A stretch of DNA of 52,152 nt from assembly GCF_013366805.1 (NCBI RefSeq), contig NZ_WQMO01000008.1:1-52152 (forward strand). The letters run 5' to 3'. The position numbers and the translations under genes were made by a program. This DNA is from Wolbachia endosymbiont of Litomosoides brasiliensis (GTDB lineage Bacteria > Pseudomonadota > Alphaproteobacteria > Rickettsiales > Anaplasmataceae). Below are positions 1 through 9,734 of this stretch, in pieces (positions within the stretch are counted from its first letter, which is position 1; the number at the start of each line of letters is the position of its first letter). The notes beneath the pieces were generated by a model. The model was not told the DNA's origin and searched no databases. It worked only from the letters and a program-made list of their open reading frames with translations.

Positions 1-102
1 AATAATTTTGATTTCAATGCCATTTAAATTTTGCTGTTTTACTTACTCAGTATGGCCTCCTTTCTACTATTTTCTATCCGTTCCTTGCACAGTGGGAATT
101 GA
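1..102 (-). mobile_element. IS630-family remnant, 5' end, cut by window edge
   Basis: This is the left (5') terminal part of the IS630-type element found throughout the window, in minus orientation. It matches the leader of the copies at 11158, 17986 and 31369, and its outer end is the terminal inverted repeat, approximately CYAATTCYCAYTGT. It stops 4-5 bases before the addB stop codon, so the insertion lies directly behind addB. The rest of the element lies outside the window. Confidence 0.8.
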
Positions 103-106
103 TGGT

Positions 107-2794
107 TTACAACCACTCTCCCACCCTTTCTAGTTGTTTATAGCTGTTAAACCTTAGGAATTTATCAAAATATGGAGAGGCAATAAAGGGAACAGTATTT
201 TTTAAATAATGGGATAAAAAATCTGGCAAATAACTCTGAAACTCCTGCATTTTTTGCCTGTAACCTTTTAGGAAAATAACTTTTATTTTATCATAGTCAA
301 GTTTCCAGTAAGCAAGCTCTGAAACTTCTTTTCCGGTTGTGTGTTCTACCGCTAAAGCTTGTAAAATTAATTGCGGAAAAAATCCTGACATAACTTCTTT
401 ATTGGAAGGTGGCAAACCAAGCTTGTAGTCTATAATTGCCGCTTGTCCATTTGGCAGATACTCAACTCTATCGCATCTTGCTGTTAGAGAAACTTCTTGT
501 AGCTTCCAAGTAGCTTTAGCATTGTGCGCAGGAACACAGGCTACCAGATAGGAAAAGCTCTTTTCCAACGCAACAAGATTGCTTCTAGCCTTATTAAATT
601 CAACAAAAGATTGAATTATCCCTTGCAGTCTTACCCACCACATATTTGAAAAGTTAAACTGACTAGTTGAATACACCTCTTGTGCAATGCTCATTGGCGA
701 TTTTCTGTTGCGTAAATACCTCTCAAGAATGTTGTGTACCATGGTGCCAAATTCCAATATTGAAGGCTTGAAATTTAAGTCTTTCAATTGTTTAAGTTTT
801 AGTATGTATTCAACGTAAAATGAGTAAGGGTTGCGGATCAGCTTTTCTACCGCACTGCAAGACATCACTTGCATTTTTTCTTCTCTAACTTTAGTTTGAG
901 GTTTTGGCATAGGTTGAGCACACGGGGTAGCACATTCAGGCATATTTAATACTCTTAGCCAATCACGATAAGGGTGCTTTGACTCCTGTAATAGAATTTC
1001 TAGACGACGCAATAGAATTGGCTTCCTATTGCTCAGCAATCTTGTAATGTAAACTTTACTTGCACAAAATAAGTTGCGTAAATTATATAAGAAATACCCC
1101 TGTTCCTCTTGTACAGAAGGGAGGCTGAACTTTTCTCTTATCAGTGCATTCAAAAATGGACTTTGAAAACTTGGTATGTCATTGAATCCAGCAAGTATTA
1201 CAACTTTATTATGATATAAACTAAATTTATTTAAGTCGCTTGCTGTAGAAAAAAACTCTTTTCTTAAAAACAAGATCAGAATCTGGCTATATAACTCCAA
1301 GGAGCACTTAATTGCCATACCTTCGCTTGCATTTGAGAAATCATGGGTAAAATTACCCATTTCATTACTTAACTCCAAAAAATTCACACTAGACAGCATA
1401 CTAACACACCGCAAATGAGCTGTTACTACATCAGAAATAGGGCAATTCATAGAATTAAGTAAAGGATTAAGTACAGTCTCTAACTTGCTGATAATGAGTA
1501 ATATACCTTCTTTGTGTCTTAGCTTTTTATGGGTATTAATAGCTTTTATAATGTCATCAAGGCCTCTTGTATTAAAGCTACGTAATATCTCTATTTCAAA
1601 CTCAGATAAAATTTTATTGTACTCTTCTTGAGCATAACCAAAAGTTACTAGTTTATGTTTAAGGAGCGAAAGTAATGCTACACTATTCCAATTTGAAGTC
1701 AAAACCTCGATACTATAGAGCAAGAGCGTTATATAGGGGTAGTTTTCTGATGCGGAACATGCCATGCAAGCTGCGAGCAATTTGTCAAAGACAACTAAAG
1801 AAACATTTTCATAACCTTCATTCTCTATAATTAATGATATCACTTGTGATTCTTCCTTCCTAGAATCGCAAGTGATAACTTCAATATTTTCTATGTACCC
1901 GTCACTAACTTTGCTTAGATCAGCGGTAGTATCAAAGATGTAATCTAGATATTCTACAGTCATCCCGGTTCTCTGGTTACAGATTTCAGTGTTATGTGCT
2001 GGAAGAAGTACTTCTGGTAGGAAACTCACGTCCTTTCTGCTTACACTTAAATAACCTAGCAGATCTTTTAGGCAATATTGATAATGTCTTTTATCAAGCG
2101 ATTTCCAATCCTTCTCTTTAATTTTCAAATTTAGGTTGGGTAAAATTATCTTTCCAAATGGCAATTCATATATAACCTTAATCAATAACTTGTAGATCTC
2201 ACCCTTTCCAATTCCAACAAAAATTATATGTTGATCTTCCTGTAAAGAGACTACCATATTATTTATATAGTCACTTTTATGTTTTAATATATCCACTACT
2301 TCTAGATCTTTTAGAGTTTTACTCCAAGTTTCAACAAGTAAGTTTATGAAATTCTCTATTTTCTTTGAATGGTTGTCAAGTTGATAATCATCTGTTATTT
2401 GAGTGCATTGAATCTTATCAAGTAGTGATTGCAAGCTATAAGCTAAATCTATTGGGAAGTTGTCGTTATTTTTTCTATTCCACTCCAATATGAATTGGAT
2501 CAATAGTAGTGTCCTTTTTGTTGGCTTGATAACTTTAATCCTATCAAGATTTAATATTGAATCTTTCTCATCAATGTTCTCTAGTGAAACTATCTCTGGC
2601 AAAATTATGCATTTTTTAGCGTCATAATTCTTGAATGCACTCAGCATTGCTATCACGTCGCTTTTGCAAGGAAGTATTACTTTTATCTTGGAAATTTTTT
2701 CTTTCTCATACTCAGAAAATATGTGCTGAACCAGTGTATCGAAAAAGTGTTCATTCACATTAATAGTAAAAATTCTTCCCACGAAAGATAGCAA
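107..2794 (-). CDS. addB: Double-strand break repair protein AddB (PD-(D/E)XK nuclease family)
   Basis: This is the likely AddB subunit of the AddAB helicase-nuclease, which resects double-strand breaks for RecA-dependent repair. The long N-terminal part is a diverged, probably inactive helicase-like region. The C-terminal third is a RecB-type nuclease: a GTMVHNILERYL segment near residue 685, then a CDRVEY...IIDYK core near residues 765-792 that carries the catalytic Asp and Lys. The end (LERVGEWL) matches the usual AddB ending, so the IS remnant just downstream did not shorten it. At 895 residues it is slightly short for the family. The start is uncertain: the longest frame opens with TTG at 2794, and GTG at 2782 is an alternative. 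It is divergent from purL across 86 bases. The family call is firm; the partner AddA is not in the window. Confidence 0.85.
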   Translation of the reverse strand: MLSFVGRIFTINVNEHFFDTLVQHIFSEYEKEKISKIKVILPCKSDVIAMLSAFKNYDAKKCIILPEIVSLENIDEKDSILNLDRIKVIKPTKRTLLLIQFILEWNRKNNDNFPIDLAYSLQSLLDKIQCTQITDDYQLDNHSKKIENFINLLVETWSKTLKDLEVVDILKHKSDYINNMVVSLQEDQHIIFVGIGKGEIYKLLIKVIYELPFGKIILPNLNLKIKEKDWKSLDKRHYQYCLKDLLGYLSVSRKDVSFLPEVLLPAHNTEICNQRTGMTVEYLDYIFDTTADLSKVSDGYIENIEVITCDSRKEESQVISLIIENEGYENVSLVVFDKLLAACMACSASENYPYITLLLYSIEVLTSNWNSVALLSLLKHKLVTFGYAQEEYNKILSEFEIEILRSFNTRGLDDIIKAINTHKKLRHKEGILLIISKLETVLNPLLNSMNCPISDVVTAHLRCVSMLSSVNFLELSNEMGNFTHDFSNASEGMAIKCSLELYSQILILFLRKEFFSTASDLNKFSLYHNKVVILAGFNDIPSFQSPFLNALIREKFSLPSVQEEQGYFLYNLRNLFCASKVYITRLLSNRKPILLRRLEILLQESKHPYRDWLRVLNMPECATPCAQPMPKPQTKVREEKMQVMSCSAVEKLIRNPYSFYVEYILKLKQLKDLNFKPSILEFGTMVHNILERYLRNRKSPMSIAQEVYSTSQFNFSNMWWVRLQGIIQSFVEFNKARSNLVALEKSFSYLVACVPAHNAKATWKLQEVSLTARCDRVEYLPNGQAAIIDYKLGLPPSNKEVMSGFFPQLILQALAVEHTTGKEVSELAYWKLDYDKIKVIFLKGYRQKMQEFQSYLPDFLSHYLKNTVPFIASPYFDKFLRFNSYKQLERVGEWL

Positions 2795-2880
2795 TTAATA
2801 CAATGCTTTATTGTACAGCAAAATATAAGTGCGCTTACAATTTCTTAATGTTATTATACGTTAAAATCTTTTAACATTAC

Positions 2881-5800
2881 ATGGTAAATATCAGAATAGA
2901 GGTTTTAAATAAATGCGAACAAGTTGACAACAGATGGCTAGTTAACGTTTATTCGATCTACATAAGTAAAGAGTTACCATCAAAATTATATAAAGAAATT
3001 TGTAAGCTATTTTATAATGAAACCATACAAGACTGCCGTTGTTACTCCTACAATAAAAACTTCGAAGAAGTCCGATATGATTTTATAGAGTTGCAAGCTG
3101 AGTGGGGCTTAGAAGTAAGCTTCTTACCTGGCATGACCGATAATGTCGGCAACACATCAGAGCAAATCGTTAGAGAGTATTTAATAAGTAAGGGCTATGT
3201 CGATCTATCTGTCATTCCAGTGCTTGATACTGAGATTCAGAAAGGGAAAGAGCAGATTCCAGTGTCAAGCGCTGAAATGACACCAGTTGAGATAAAAGCA
3301 AGAAGTTCTAGATTGATTCTAGGGCAAGGAAATTTGCTAATTGAAGGCGATATAGAATTCAACCCACTCACTGAGTGTTGTACACTTATTTATAAAGAAA
3401 ACGGCAATTGCCATTGGAAGCATTATGGTAAATTAAAGGATATCATCCCAGCACCAAGACACTGGGATCTAAAAAACTTAACTGGAACTAAGCAATTGCA
3501 TAATGAAAACTGGATTCCAGTATCAAGTGCTGAAATGACACCACCTTCTATGCAAACTGCCTGTAAATTACAACATTTACATACTAAAACACGTTGCATG
3601 GAGGTTAGAGCTAAGCCTGTTAACCTTAATATAAGTGATCAAGAGCTTGAAAAAATCAGTAGAGGTGGAATCAATGGTAATGGCACCTTAGGACTTTCTC
3701 TCGTAGCAATGAAAGCCATAAGGGATTATTTCAACAAACTCGGTAGAAACCCATATGATATTGAACTTGAGTCTCTAGCACAGGCTTGGTCTGAACACTG
3801 CAAGCACAATATCTTCTGCTCTCCAATTGATGAAATAAAAGACGGCTTGTATGCGCATTATATTAAGCGTGCAACGCATGAGATAAACTCTAACATATGC
3901 GTGTCAGTTTTTTCCGATAATGCAGGAGGAATAATTTTTGATGACGATTACCTGATTGTAGATAAAGTTGAAACTCACAATAGCCCTTCAGCTCTTGATC
4001 CATTTGGTGGAGCAATGACTGGAGTGCTTGGAGTTAATCGTGATATAGTGGGTTTTGGCAAAGGTGCAGAGCCTATAATGAATACTTACTATTTTTGCTT
4101 TGCCAAAGAAGCAAAAGGCAAATTTTATAGGGACAAAGAGCGTGCTGATGAAATTTTGCCACCAAAATATATTATGAAAGAGGTGATTCACGGCGTTAAT
4201 ATTGCTGGTAATTGCTCTGGCATTCCAACACAACTTGGATCGATATATTTTGACGACAGATTTTGTGGAAAACCATTAGTCTTTGTTGGAAGCGTAGGAA
4301 TTATTCCGCGCAATATAAACAATGTACCTTCACATGTTAAAAAGCCCCAAAATGGCGATAAGATCGTAATTATCGGGGGGAGAGTTGGAAGGGATGGAAT
4401 TCATGGTGCAACGCTCTCTTCAGAGGCGTTGTCAGGAAATAGCACCTCAACAGTCGTGCAAATTGGAGATCCCATAACACAAAAAAAATTATCCAATGCT
4501 GTCATAGAAGCAAGAGACCTCGGTCTTTACAATGCGATAACAGATAACGGGGCAGGTGGCCTATCATCGTCCGTTGGTGAAATGGGAAAGGATGGATTTG
4601 AGGTTGATTTAAGCAAGATTCTACTTAAAAGTGATGGTATGGCTCCATGGGAAATATGGATATCAGAATCACAAGAGAGAATGACCTTAGCGGTGCCAGA
4701 AAAAAATCTACCTATGCTTAAGCAAATCATGGAAAAGCATGATGTGGAGGTCAGCGTGATCGGAGAGTTCAATAATACAGGTGTGTTGATAGTTCGAATC
4801 CCTTCCATCCCACCAATAATGAATATTGAAACTGAGTTTCTGCATGACGGTAATCCTAAGATGCACTTAAAAACAAAGCCGTGGTCTGGGCAAATTACTG
4901 CTACTCCAACGTTATGCGCTGGAATAACACTGAGCCCGGAAGTTGAACTAAAAGAGATGCTAAGCAGACCGAATATATGCAGCAAAGAGTTCATAGTGGT
5001 GCAATATGACCATGAAGTTCAAGGGTCTTCAGTGTTAAAACCATTACAGGGCAAGGGAAGAGTATGCAGTGAAGCTGTTGTCTTAAGGCCAATTCTTTCT
5101 TCAAGCAAAGGTGTTGTGAAATCTCAAGGGTTTGGCTCAAGTTATGGAGAGATTGACACTTATCATATGGCAGCATGTGCAATTGACACTGCCATACGTA
5201 ACTATATAGCCGCAGGAGGAAATATAGACCATCTAGCGTTGCTTGACAATTTTTGCTGGTGTGATGCTTACAATCCAGAAAGGCTGTGGCAACTAAAAAG
5301 AGCTGCAAAGGCTTGTTATGATTACGCAACCGCATTTAAAACACCATTTATATCTGGAAAAGATAGTATGTTTAACGACTTTAAAGGCCATGCTGAAAAT
5401 GGTAAGGAAGTGATAATCTCTGCACCACCTTCATTGCTCATCTCAGCAGTTGGGATTATAGAAAATATTGAAAATGCAGTATCGCTTGACGTGAAAATGC
5501 CAGGGGACTTGATATATGTGCTCGGTACAACCGGCGATGAACTTGGTAGATCTGAATATCAATTATATAGTGGAATAAACACCAACAATGTACCAAAAGT
5601 TGATGCAAAGAACGCCAGAAAGTTATACGAGCGTTTCAACTATGCAGTAAGAGAAGGCATCGTTGCTTCTGCAATTGCACCAAACCTAGGAGGGCTGGCT
5701 ATTGCTTTAGCAAAATCGCTAATTGCAGGGAATCTAGGTGCCGAAATTGATTTTTCACTGGTGCCAGTAGGGAAAACACAAAATGCGGATACGATAAACA

Positions 5801-6006
5801 AAATAATAATGTTTTCTGAATCGCAAAGTAGAATTTTAGTTACTATCGCACCACAGAACCAGAGGAGGTTTGAACAATTATTTAAAGGTGTAGTCTATTC
5901 GTGTATTGGTAAAGTGACAGACGAGAAAGTTCTAAATATCAGGGATGTTTTAAAAGTAGATTTAAAAGACTTAGGATTATGTTATGCTAGTTTAAATATT
6001 TTTTGA
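2881..6006 (+). CDS. purL: Phosphoribosylformylglycinamidine synthase, synthetase subunit, with two in-frame palindromic inserts
   Basis: FGAM synthase performs the fourth step of purine synthesis, converting FGAR, glutamine and ATP to FGAM. Seen: WSEHCKHN at residue 303 (catalytic His region), GGAMTGVLGVNRDI, GRDGIHGATLSS, DNGAGGLSSSVGEMG, QGSSVLKPLQGKG, FISGKDSMFND and APNLGGLAIA, all in family order. There is no glutaminase domain, so a separate PurQ must supply ammonia. The N-terminal 240 residues are not the catalytic core and may hold PurS-like material (inference). Within them, residues about 110-134 and 187-220 are encoded by two Wolbachia palindromic elements, both open in frame and both giving the peptide IPVSSAEMTP. 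The catalytic domains are uninterrupted, so the gene is probably functional. The 1041 residues are far longer than the roughly 720 of Bacillus-type PurL. Confidence 0.93.
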   Translation: MVNIRIEVLNKCEQVDNRWLVNVYSIYISKELPSKLYKEICKLFYNETIQDCRCYSYNKNFEEVRYDFIELQAEWGLEVSFLPGMTDNVGNTSEQIVREYLISKGYVDLSVIPVLDTEIQKGKEQIPVSSAEMTPVEIKARSSRLILGQGNLLIEGDIEFNPLTECCTLIYKENGNCHWKHYGKLKDIIPAPRHWDLKNLTGTKQLHNENWIPVSSAEMTPPSMQTACKLQHLHTKTRCMEVRAKPVNLNISDQELEKISRGGINGNGTLGLSLVAMKAIRDYFNKLGRNPYDIELESLAQAWSEHCKHNIFCSPIDEIKDGLYAHYIKRATHEINSNICVSVFSDNAGGIIFDDDYLIVDKVETHNSPSALDPFGGAMTGVLGVNRDIVGFGKGAEPIMNTYYFCFAKEAKGKFYRDKERADEILPPKYIMKEVIHGVNIAGNCSGIPTQLGSIYFDDRFCGKPLVFVGSVGIIPRNINNVPSHVKKPQNGDKIVIIGGRVGRDGIHGATLSSEALSGNSTSTVVQIGDPITQKKLSNAVIEARDLGLYNAITDNGAGGLSSSVGEMGKDGFEVDLSKILLKSDGMAPWEIWISESQERMTLAVPEKNLPMLKQIMEKHDVEVSVIGEFNNTGVLIVRIPSIPPIMNIETEFLHDGNPKMHLKTKPWSGQITATPTLCAGITLSPEVELKEMLSRPNICSKEFIVVQYDHEVQGSSVLKPLQGKGRVCSEAVVLRPILSSSKGVVKSQGFGSSYGEIDTYHMAACAIDTAIRNYIAAGGNIDHLALLDNFCWCDAYNPERLWQLKRAAKACYDYATAFKTPFISGKDSMFNDFKGHAENGKEVIISAPPSLLISAVGIIENIENAVSLDVKMPGDLIYVLGTTGDELGRSEYQLYSGINTNNVPKVDAKNARKLYERFNYAVREGIVASAIAPNLGGLAIALAKSLIAGNLGAEIDFSLVPVGKTQNADTINKIIMFSESQSRILVTIAPQNQRRFEQLFKGVVYSCIGKVTDEKVLNIRDVLKVDLKDLGLCYASLNIF
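3210..3282 (+). repeat. Wolbachia palindromic element inside purL (copy 1)
   Basis: The arms 3210-3240 and 3253-3282 are near-perfect reverse complements separated by 12 bases, so this region can fold into a hairpin with a stem of about 30 bp. The element keeps the purL frame and encodes VIPVLDTEIQ on the left arm and IPVSSAEMTP on the right. The arm sequence (TGTCATTCCAGTG... and its complement) is the same as in the intergenic elements near 30120. Confidence 0.88.
3441..3540 (+). repeat. Wolbachia palindromic element inside purL (copy 2)
   Basis: The left arm 3441-3470 (ATCCCAGCACC...) and right arm 3511-3540 are imperfect reverse complements around a 40-base loop. The right arm again encodes IPVSSAEMTP and the left arm IIPAPRHWD. 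This second, more diverged copy lies 160 bases after the first and is also in frame. Confidence 0.8.
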
Positions 6007-6053
6007 TTATGCTAAATAATTCTTTCACTATGTGTGATGTTTACTTAGAATAA

Positions 6054-6596
6054 ATGTATATTGCTATATTGGGGTGGGTAATTATGTCTATTTTATTAAT
6101 TGTTTTATTTATTAGTCTTTCTTTGCTCAACAATTTAAATAAGTTGATAATATGCGCTGCCTTAGTTACAGTGGCTGCTTTAGTTGTAAATTTAATAGTT
6201 GAGTTTTATGGTAAGAGAAAAGCTATGTATGGCCTAATAACATGCACGTTATTATGTTGTATTCTTAAGTGGCAGGATTTTAGCTTGATGATATTAACTT
6301 CATACACTGCAGTTTTAGTATCCCTCTTTTCGAGTATAATCTTTTTTGAAAAATTGGAATCCAAGTTTGGGTTCCACATAACAAATTTCATTACTTTAAT
6401 CACAGTATCAGTAATTGATAGTACAGTTATGTATTTTGGGCTATTGTACAAATTTTCTGTAGACAAGTGCTTATCAATATGTATCAGAGACTTGGCTCTT
6501 AAGTTTTCCTATGCATCAATGTTAAGCATCTGCTTATTTGTAGCAGCACATTTATTTTATCTGGCAAAAAGAAAATATACTAAGCTTTATGCCTAA
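6054..6596 (+). CDS. VUT-family (YhhQ-like) membrane protein, possible queuosine-precursor transporter
   Basis: This is a 180-residue, strongly hydrophobic protein with about five membrane segments. Residues 48-62 (NLIVEFYGKRKAMYG) resemble the conserved E-x-Y-G-x-(K/R)-(K/R)-A signature of VUT/YhhQ proteins. A later segment, FITLITVSVIDSTVMYF, matches the family's conserved Gln/Ser-x-x-Asp helix. The family takes up queuine or preQ0 for tRNA modification, but substrate cannot be read from sequence. It starts 47 bases after purL and could be read from the same transcript. It is slightly short for the family (about 200-230). The family call is moderate. Confidence 0.55.
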   Translation: MYIAILGWVIMSILLIVLFISLSLLNNLNKLIICAALVTVAALVVNLIVEFYGKRKAMYGLITCTLLCCILKWQDFSLMILTSYTAVLVSLFSSIIFFEKLESKFGFHITNFITLITVSVIDSTVMYFGLLYKFSVDKCLSICIRDLALKFSYASMLSICLFVAAHLFYLAKRKYTKLYA

Positions 6597-6789
6597 CTTG
6601 CTTTCCGACAGTAATTTCATATTTCTAAAGTCGAGTAGTTTGTGCTAACAAGGTGCTAGCTACTGCAAGCTTAAGTTAGCTATAGTAGTTTTGCACACTA
6701 GGGCCTGTTGTTTACTTTGGTGGTATGGTATTTCACAGTGAACTAACTAAAATATATTGGCTTTAAATTAGTAAAATAGATTTCAACAT

Positions 6790-7345
6790 ATGCGTTTTCT
6801 TTGTTCTAACTATGTTCCTTTTCTATCCTTAGGTTGCCTTTTGCTTTTTTCATTACTTTCAGCAAAAGCCCATACAAATTATTGAAATGTAAGAAGAAGT
6901 CGCTATTGACAAAGGTGAAGAATCTACTCCGGTTCCAAGAAGAAAAAGAGCGTATAAATGAAAAATCAAGAGATGTTGCAAAGCCTAGAGAGACAAAAAG
7001 TGGGTAGAAAGCAAAAAAAGTATCGATAATAAAGAGAGTGAGTTAGTCGTAGCAAAAGTTATCGTCTCTGTAAGAGACAAGCTCACAAAATGCTGGAGCA
7101 TTTCTGGAAGCATAGCTTGCAAAGAAGATTTTAGTGTAAAAATTAACTTATTGTTATTCAATCAAGGCAAAATAATTATGGCTGATGTGGCGGATGGTAG
7201 TTCCTATAAAAATAGTTCACTCTTTAGGTCAATAGCAGATAGCGCAATGTGTGCTGCATGTAAATGCAGCCCTATAACCGACTTACCCATTGGATACCAC
7301 CACATTTAGCGTGAAGTGACACTAGACTTTATTTTAAACGGGTAA
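6790..7345 (+). pseudogene. tolA: TolA-like envelope protein, decayed
   Basis: An N-terminal segment (MRFLCSNYVPFLSLGCLLLF, residues 1-20) forms a single membrane anchor. It is followed by a short Lys/Glu/Arg-rich stretch in shifting frames. A C-terminal domain from about 7070 reads KCWSISGSI...IADSAMCAACKCSPITDLP...LDFILNG. That order is the TolA layout: anchor, charged rod, and a C-terminal domain with paired cysteines and a CSP-x-x-LP motif. The frame is broken by a stop near 6888, at least two frameshifts between 6880 and 7040, and TAG at 7307 just before the last strand. The downstream IS630 remnant begins 30 bases after the natural stop. TolA links inner and outer membranes in the Tol-Pal system; this copy cannot work. 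Confidence 0.65.
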
Positions 7346-7375
7346 GATCTTATAACACATAATTATCCAAACAGT

Positions 7376-8388
7376 AATACTAATTCTCATTATTAATATA
7401 TTAAATAAGTGACATTGCAGGGTTGTTTAATTGCGGAGTGAGAAAGAGAGGTAGTAAATTTGCACAAAGCGCTCTCAAGCAAAGCAATTCTATTATAGAC
7501 TTTGTTGCATAAGACGTTCTATTTTTATAACTAGAGAGTCTCTTAATGGGGTTAAGCTCTGGTGAATATGGTAGTAGGTACATAATCTTGATATTTTTAG
7601 GTACCTTTAAATTTTCTGATTTATGCCAACTAGTACAATCCATACAAGAGAGGCTTCTCGTGTTCTTAAATATTGCGATATTTATTCAAGAAATATATTC
7701 ATACGGTTAGTGTTGACATTTGGTGCAAATAAGCTAGAACTCTCTCCATTTCTAGGATTAACGGCCTGTAGGGGATAAAAATTTGTCTACCTAATTTTAC
7801 TTTAATCTGTATTCTAACGCCCTTTTAAACATCCGTGTCCAACCATGATTCATCAAAGAAAAATAACTCTTGTTTAGGATGCTTACCAATAGTCTCAATA
7901 TACGAAAGCTTCATTTTTTGCATGTTACAGTGTGCTGTAGACTTGCTGACATTCAGGCTAAATTTTTCCTGGATTCTTATCTCATTTCTTTAATGGTAAT
8001 GTTAGGGTTTTTCTTGTACCTGTACTTCAACTTGTTCAGGTTGACTCTGATTCAATCTAATTTTTCTACGGTGTTGAGGGAGAGTGAACGATTTTTCTTC
8101 TCTTCCAAATTATTAGGTGCTTTATCCATGCAGTTAGTGCCGTTCTTGAAATGAAACATATTTTTGCTACGGCTATTATACTGTGCTTTTTGCTACAATT
8201 ACAGCATTTAATTTTTTTTGCAGCTTATGCATTTTGCACTTTCTTCAGCATTTCTTTTGCTGATTCCACGACTTTTTCATCCAACAATTTTGGTTTCAAT
8301 GACGTTTAAACCTCTTTATTTTACTTACTTTGACATAGTTTCTTTTTCCATTATTGTCTATCCATTACTTTTGCAGTGCGAATTGGTA
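7376..8388 (-). mobile_element. IS630-family remnant, near full length, dead
   Basis: This is an almost full-length copy in minus orientation, with both ends present (3' end at 7376, 5' end at 8388). Recognisable transposase pieces include LPYSPELNPI (C-terminal acidic motif) and MDCTSWHKSENLKVP. Frameshifts, stops and an internal deletion of about 60 bases near 7895 (between the helix-turn-helix part and the DDE core) make it non-functional. The piece 7602-7730 is nearly identical to the opposed copy at 8730-8850. Confidence 0.85.
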
Positions 8389-8389
8389 T

Positions 8390-8988
8390 GAGAAATAAGA
8401 ATCGAGAAAAATTTGGCTTGAGTGTCAGCAAATCTATAGCATGCCTTGATATGCAGAAAATGAAGTTTTCGTATATTACGTCAAGACCAGTTTGTAATGA
8501 ACAGGATGAAGGTAGATAGGAAGAGTTAAAAAAAACTTGGTGAGACTATTGATAAGTATACTGAACAAGAGTTATTTTTCTTTGATGAATTGCAGTTTAG
8601 TACACATCCGAGAGTTGGACGCGGGTTTTAAAGGGAGTTAGGAACAGGTTAAGGTAAAATCAGGTAAACAGAATTTTTATCTCTACAGTGCAGTTAATTC
8701 TAAAAATGGAGAGAATTCTAGCTTATTTGCACCGAATGTCAACACTAACCGTATGAATATATTTCTTGAATAAATATCGCAATATTTAAGAACACGAGAA
8801 GCCTCTCTTGTATGGATTGTACTAGTTGGCATAAATCAGAAAATTTAAAGGCACCTAAAAACATCGGGGTTGTATGCCTGATGCTATACTCACCTGAGCT
8901 CAATCCTATTTATTACCTTCTTTCTCCACTCCGCAATTAAATAACTCTGCAATGTCACTTATTTAACTGATTAATAGTGAGGGTTGGT
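8390..8988 (+). mobile_element. IS630-family remnant, 3' two-thirds, opposed to its neighbour
   Basis: This plus-orientation fragment begins in the helix-turn-helix coding part (EKFGLSVSKSIAC) and runs through the DDE region to the 3' terminal repeat at about 8988. It abuts the 5' end of the minus-strand copy, so the two form a large inverted repeat. Stops and frameshifts are frequent. Confidence 0.85.
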
Positions 8989-9132
8989 ATGAAGTTCTTA
9001 ATATCCCTTGTTCCAATCTCCCTGTTAAATATGGTACTGGTTTGTTTTATAATAGTGCCATGCAAATCTGAAATAGCAGTTTATCAGCTGCTCTCCCTCA
9101 TCGTTACCACGATTTGTTCGCGGTATCTTTAA
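8989..9132 (+). other. Small hydrophobic ORF, probably a truncated gene end
   Basis: The 47-codon frame opens with an ATG that lies within the terminal base pairs of the adjacent IS remnant. It has one or two hydrophobic segments (FLISLVPISLLNMVLVCFII and YQLLSLIVTTICSRYL). I do not recognise it. The start is probably accidental and the rest may be the 3' end of a gene cut by the insertion. Confidence 0.25.
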
Positions 9133-9159
9133 ATCTCACTAACAAACAGCGGAACGATG

Positions 9160-9465
9160 GTAGTAAAAATATTTGAAAAATTTACCAAGTGGAAAAAAAA
9201 GCAGAAGAAACCTTGGTTAAAAAACATTGGGTTTTTTTATGTTTAAAACACTTAATAACTGTGATTTAACTGCTTTTTATTGCAACTAGCCTTTAGTCAT
9301 AAAATTTAGGAAATTTACTGAGCGGAAAAAAGGTGAAAGAAATCACGTGGTAGGAATTGCTACTCTCTAATCCTATAAATTGGCGTTTTATACTGTCTTA
9401 AACACTTTGTAAACGCGTTCGGCTTATGTGGGTAAAAATCTAGGAAATGTTGTAAAGGCATAAGG
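9160..9465. repeat. VNTR-like intergenic repeat, about 134-base period
   Basis: Three starts of a related motif (GAAAAATTTACC near 9174, TAGGAAATTTACTG at 9307, TAGGAAATGTTG at 9441) are spaced by about 134 bases. Units 1 and 2 share further blocks (GGAAAAAA..., AAACACTT...). Unit 3 is partial. The same unit occurs reversed at 35425-35590 in another intergenic region, so this is a dispersed repeat family. The rest of 9133-9734 shows no coding signal. Confidence 0.5.
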
Positions 9466-9734
9466 CGTACATATAATAATGCAGAAGATTAAACACAAGA
9501 TTTCAACTATGGAGTATTTCTTTGTTTAATCTGCACAGATTGAAGATAACTAAGTACTTCACTGCTATGATCAAAGGGACTGCCGAGGTTTGTTAAGTGA
9601 TTTTTTGTATTTTTAGTATACATTGCGCTTAACTATGGGTTGAAAAGTTAAGATAAAATATAAAAGCATGAGTTTTGTTTTGACTTGTTGTGCTAATTTT
9701 GCAGAATGTTAGGATTATAATTTGAATTAAATGC

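Noticed and set aside
4527-4994. Minus-strand frame of 155 codons opposite purL
   Set aside because: It is antisense to conserved purL catalytic motifs; Ser/Pro-rich composition is what a shadow frame would give.
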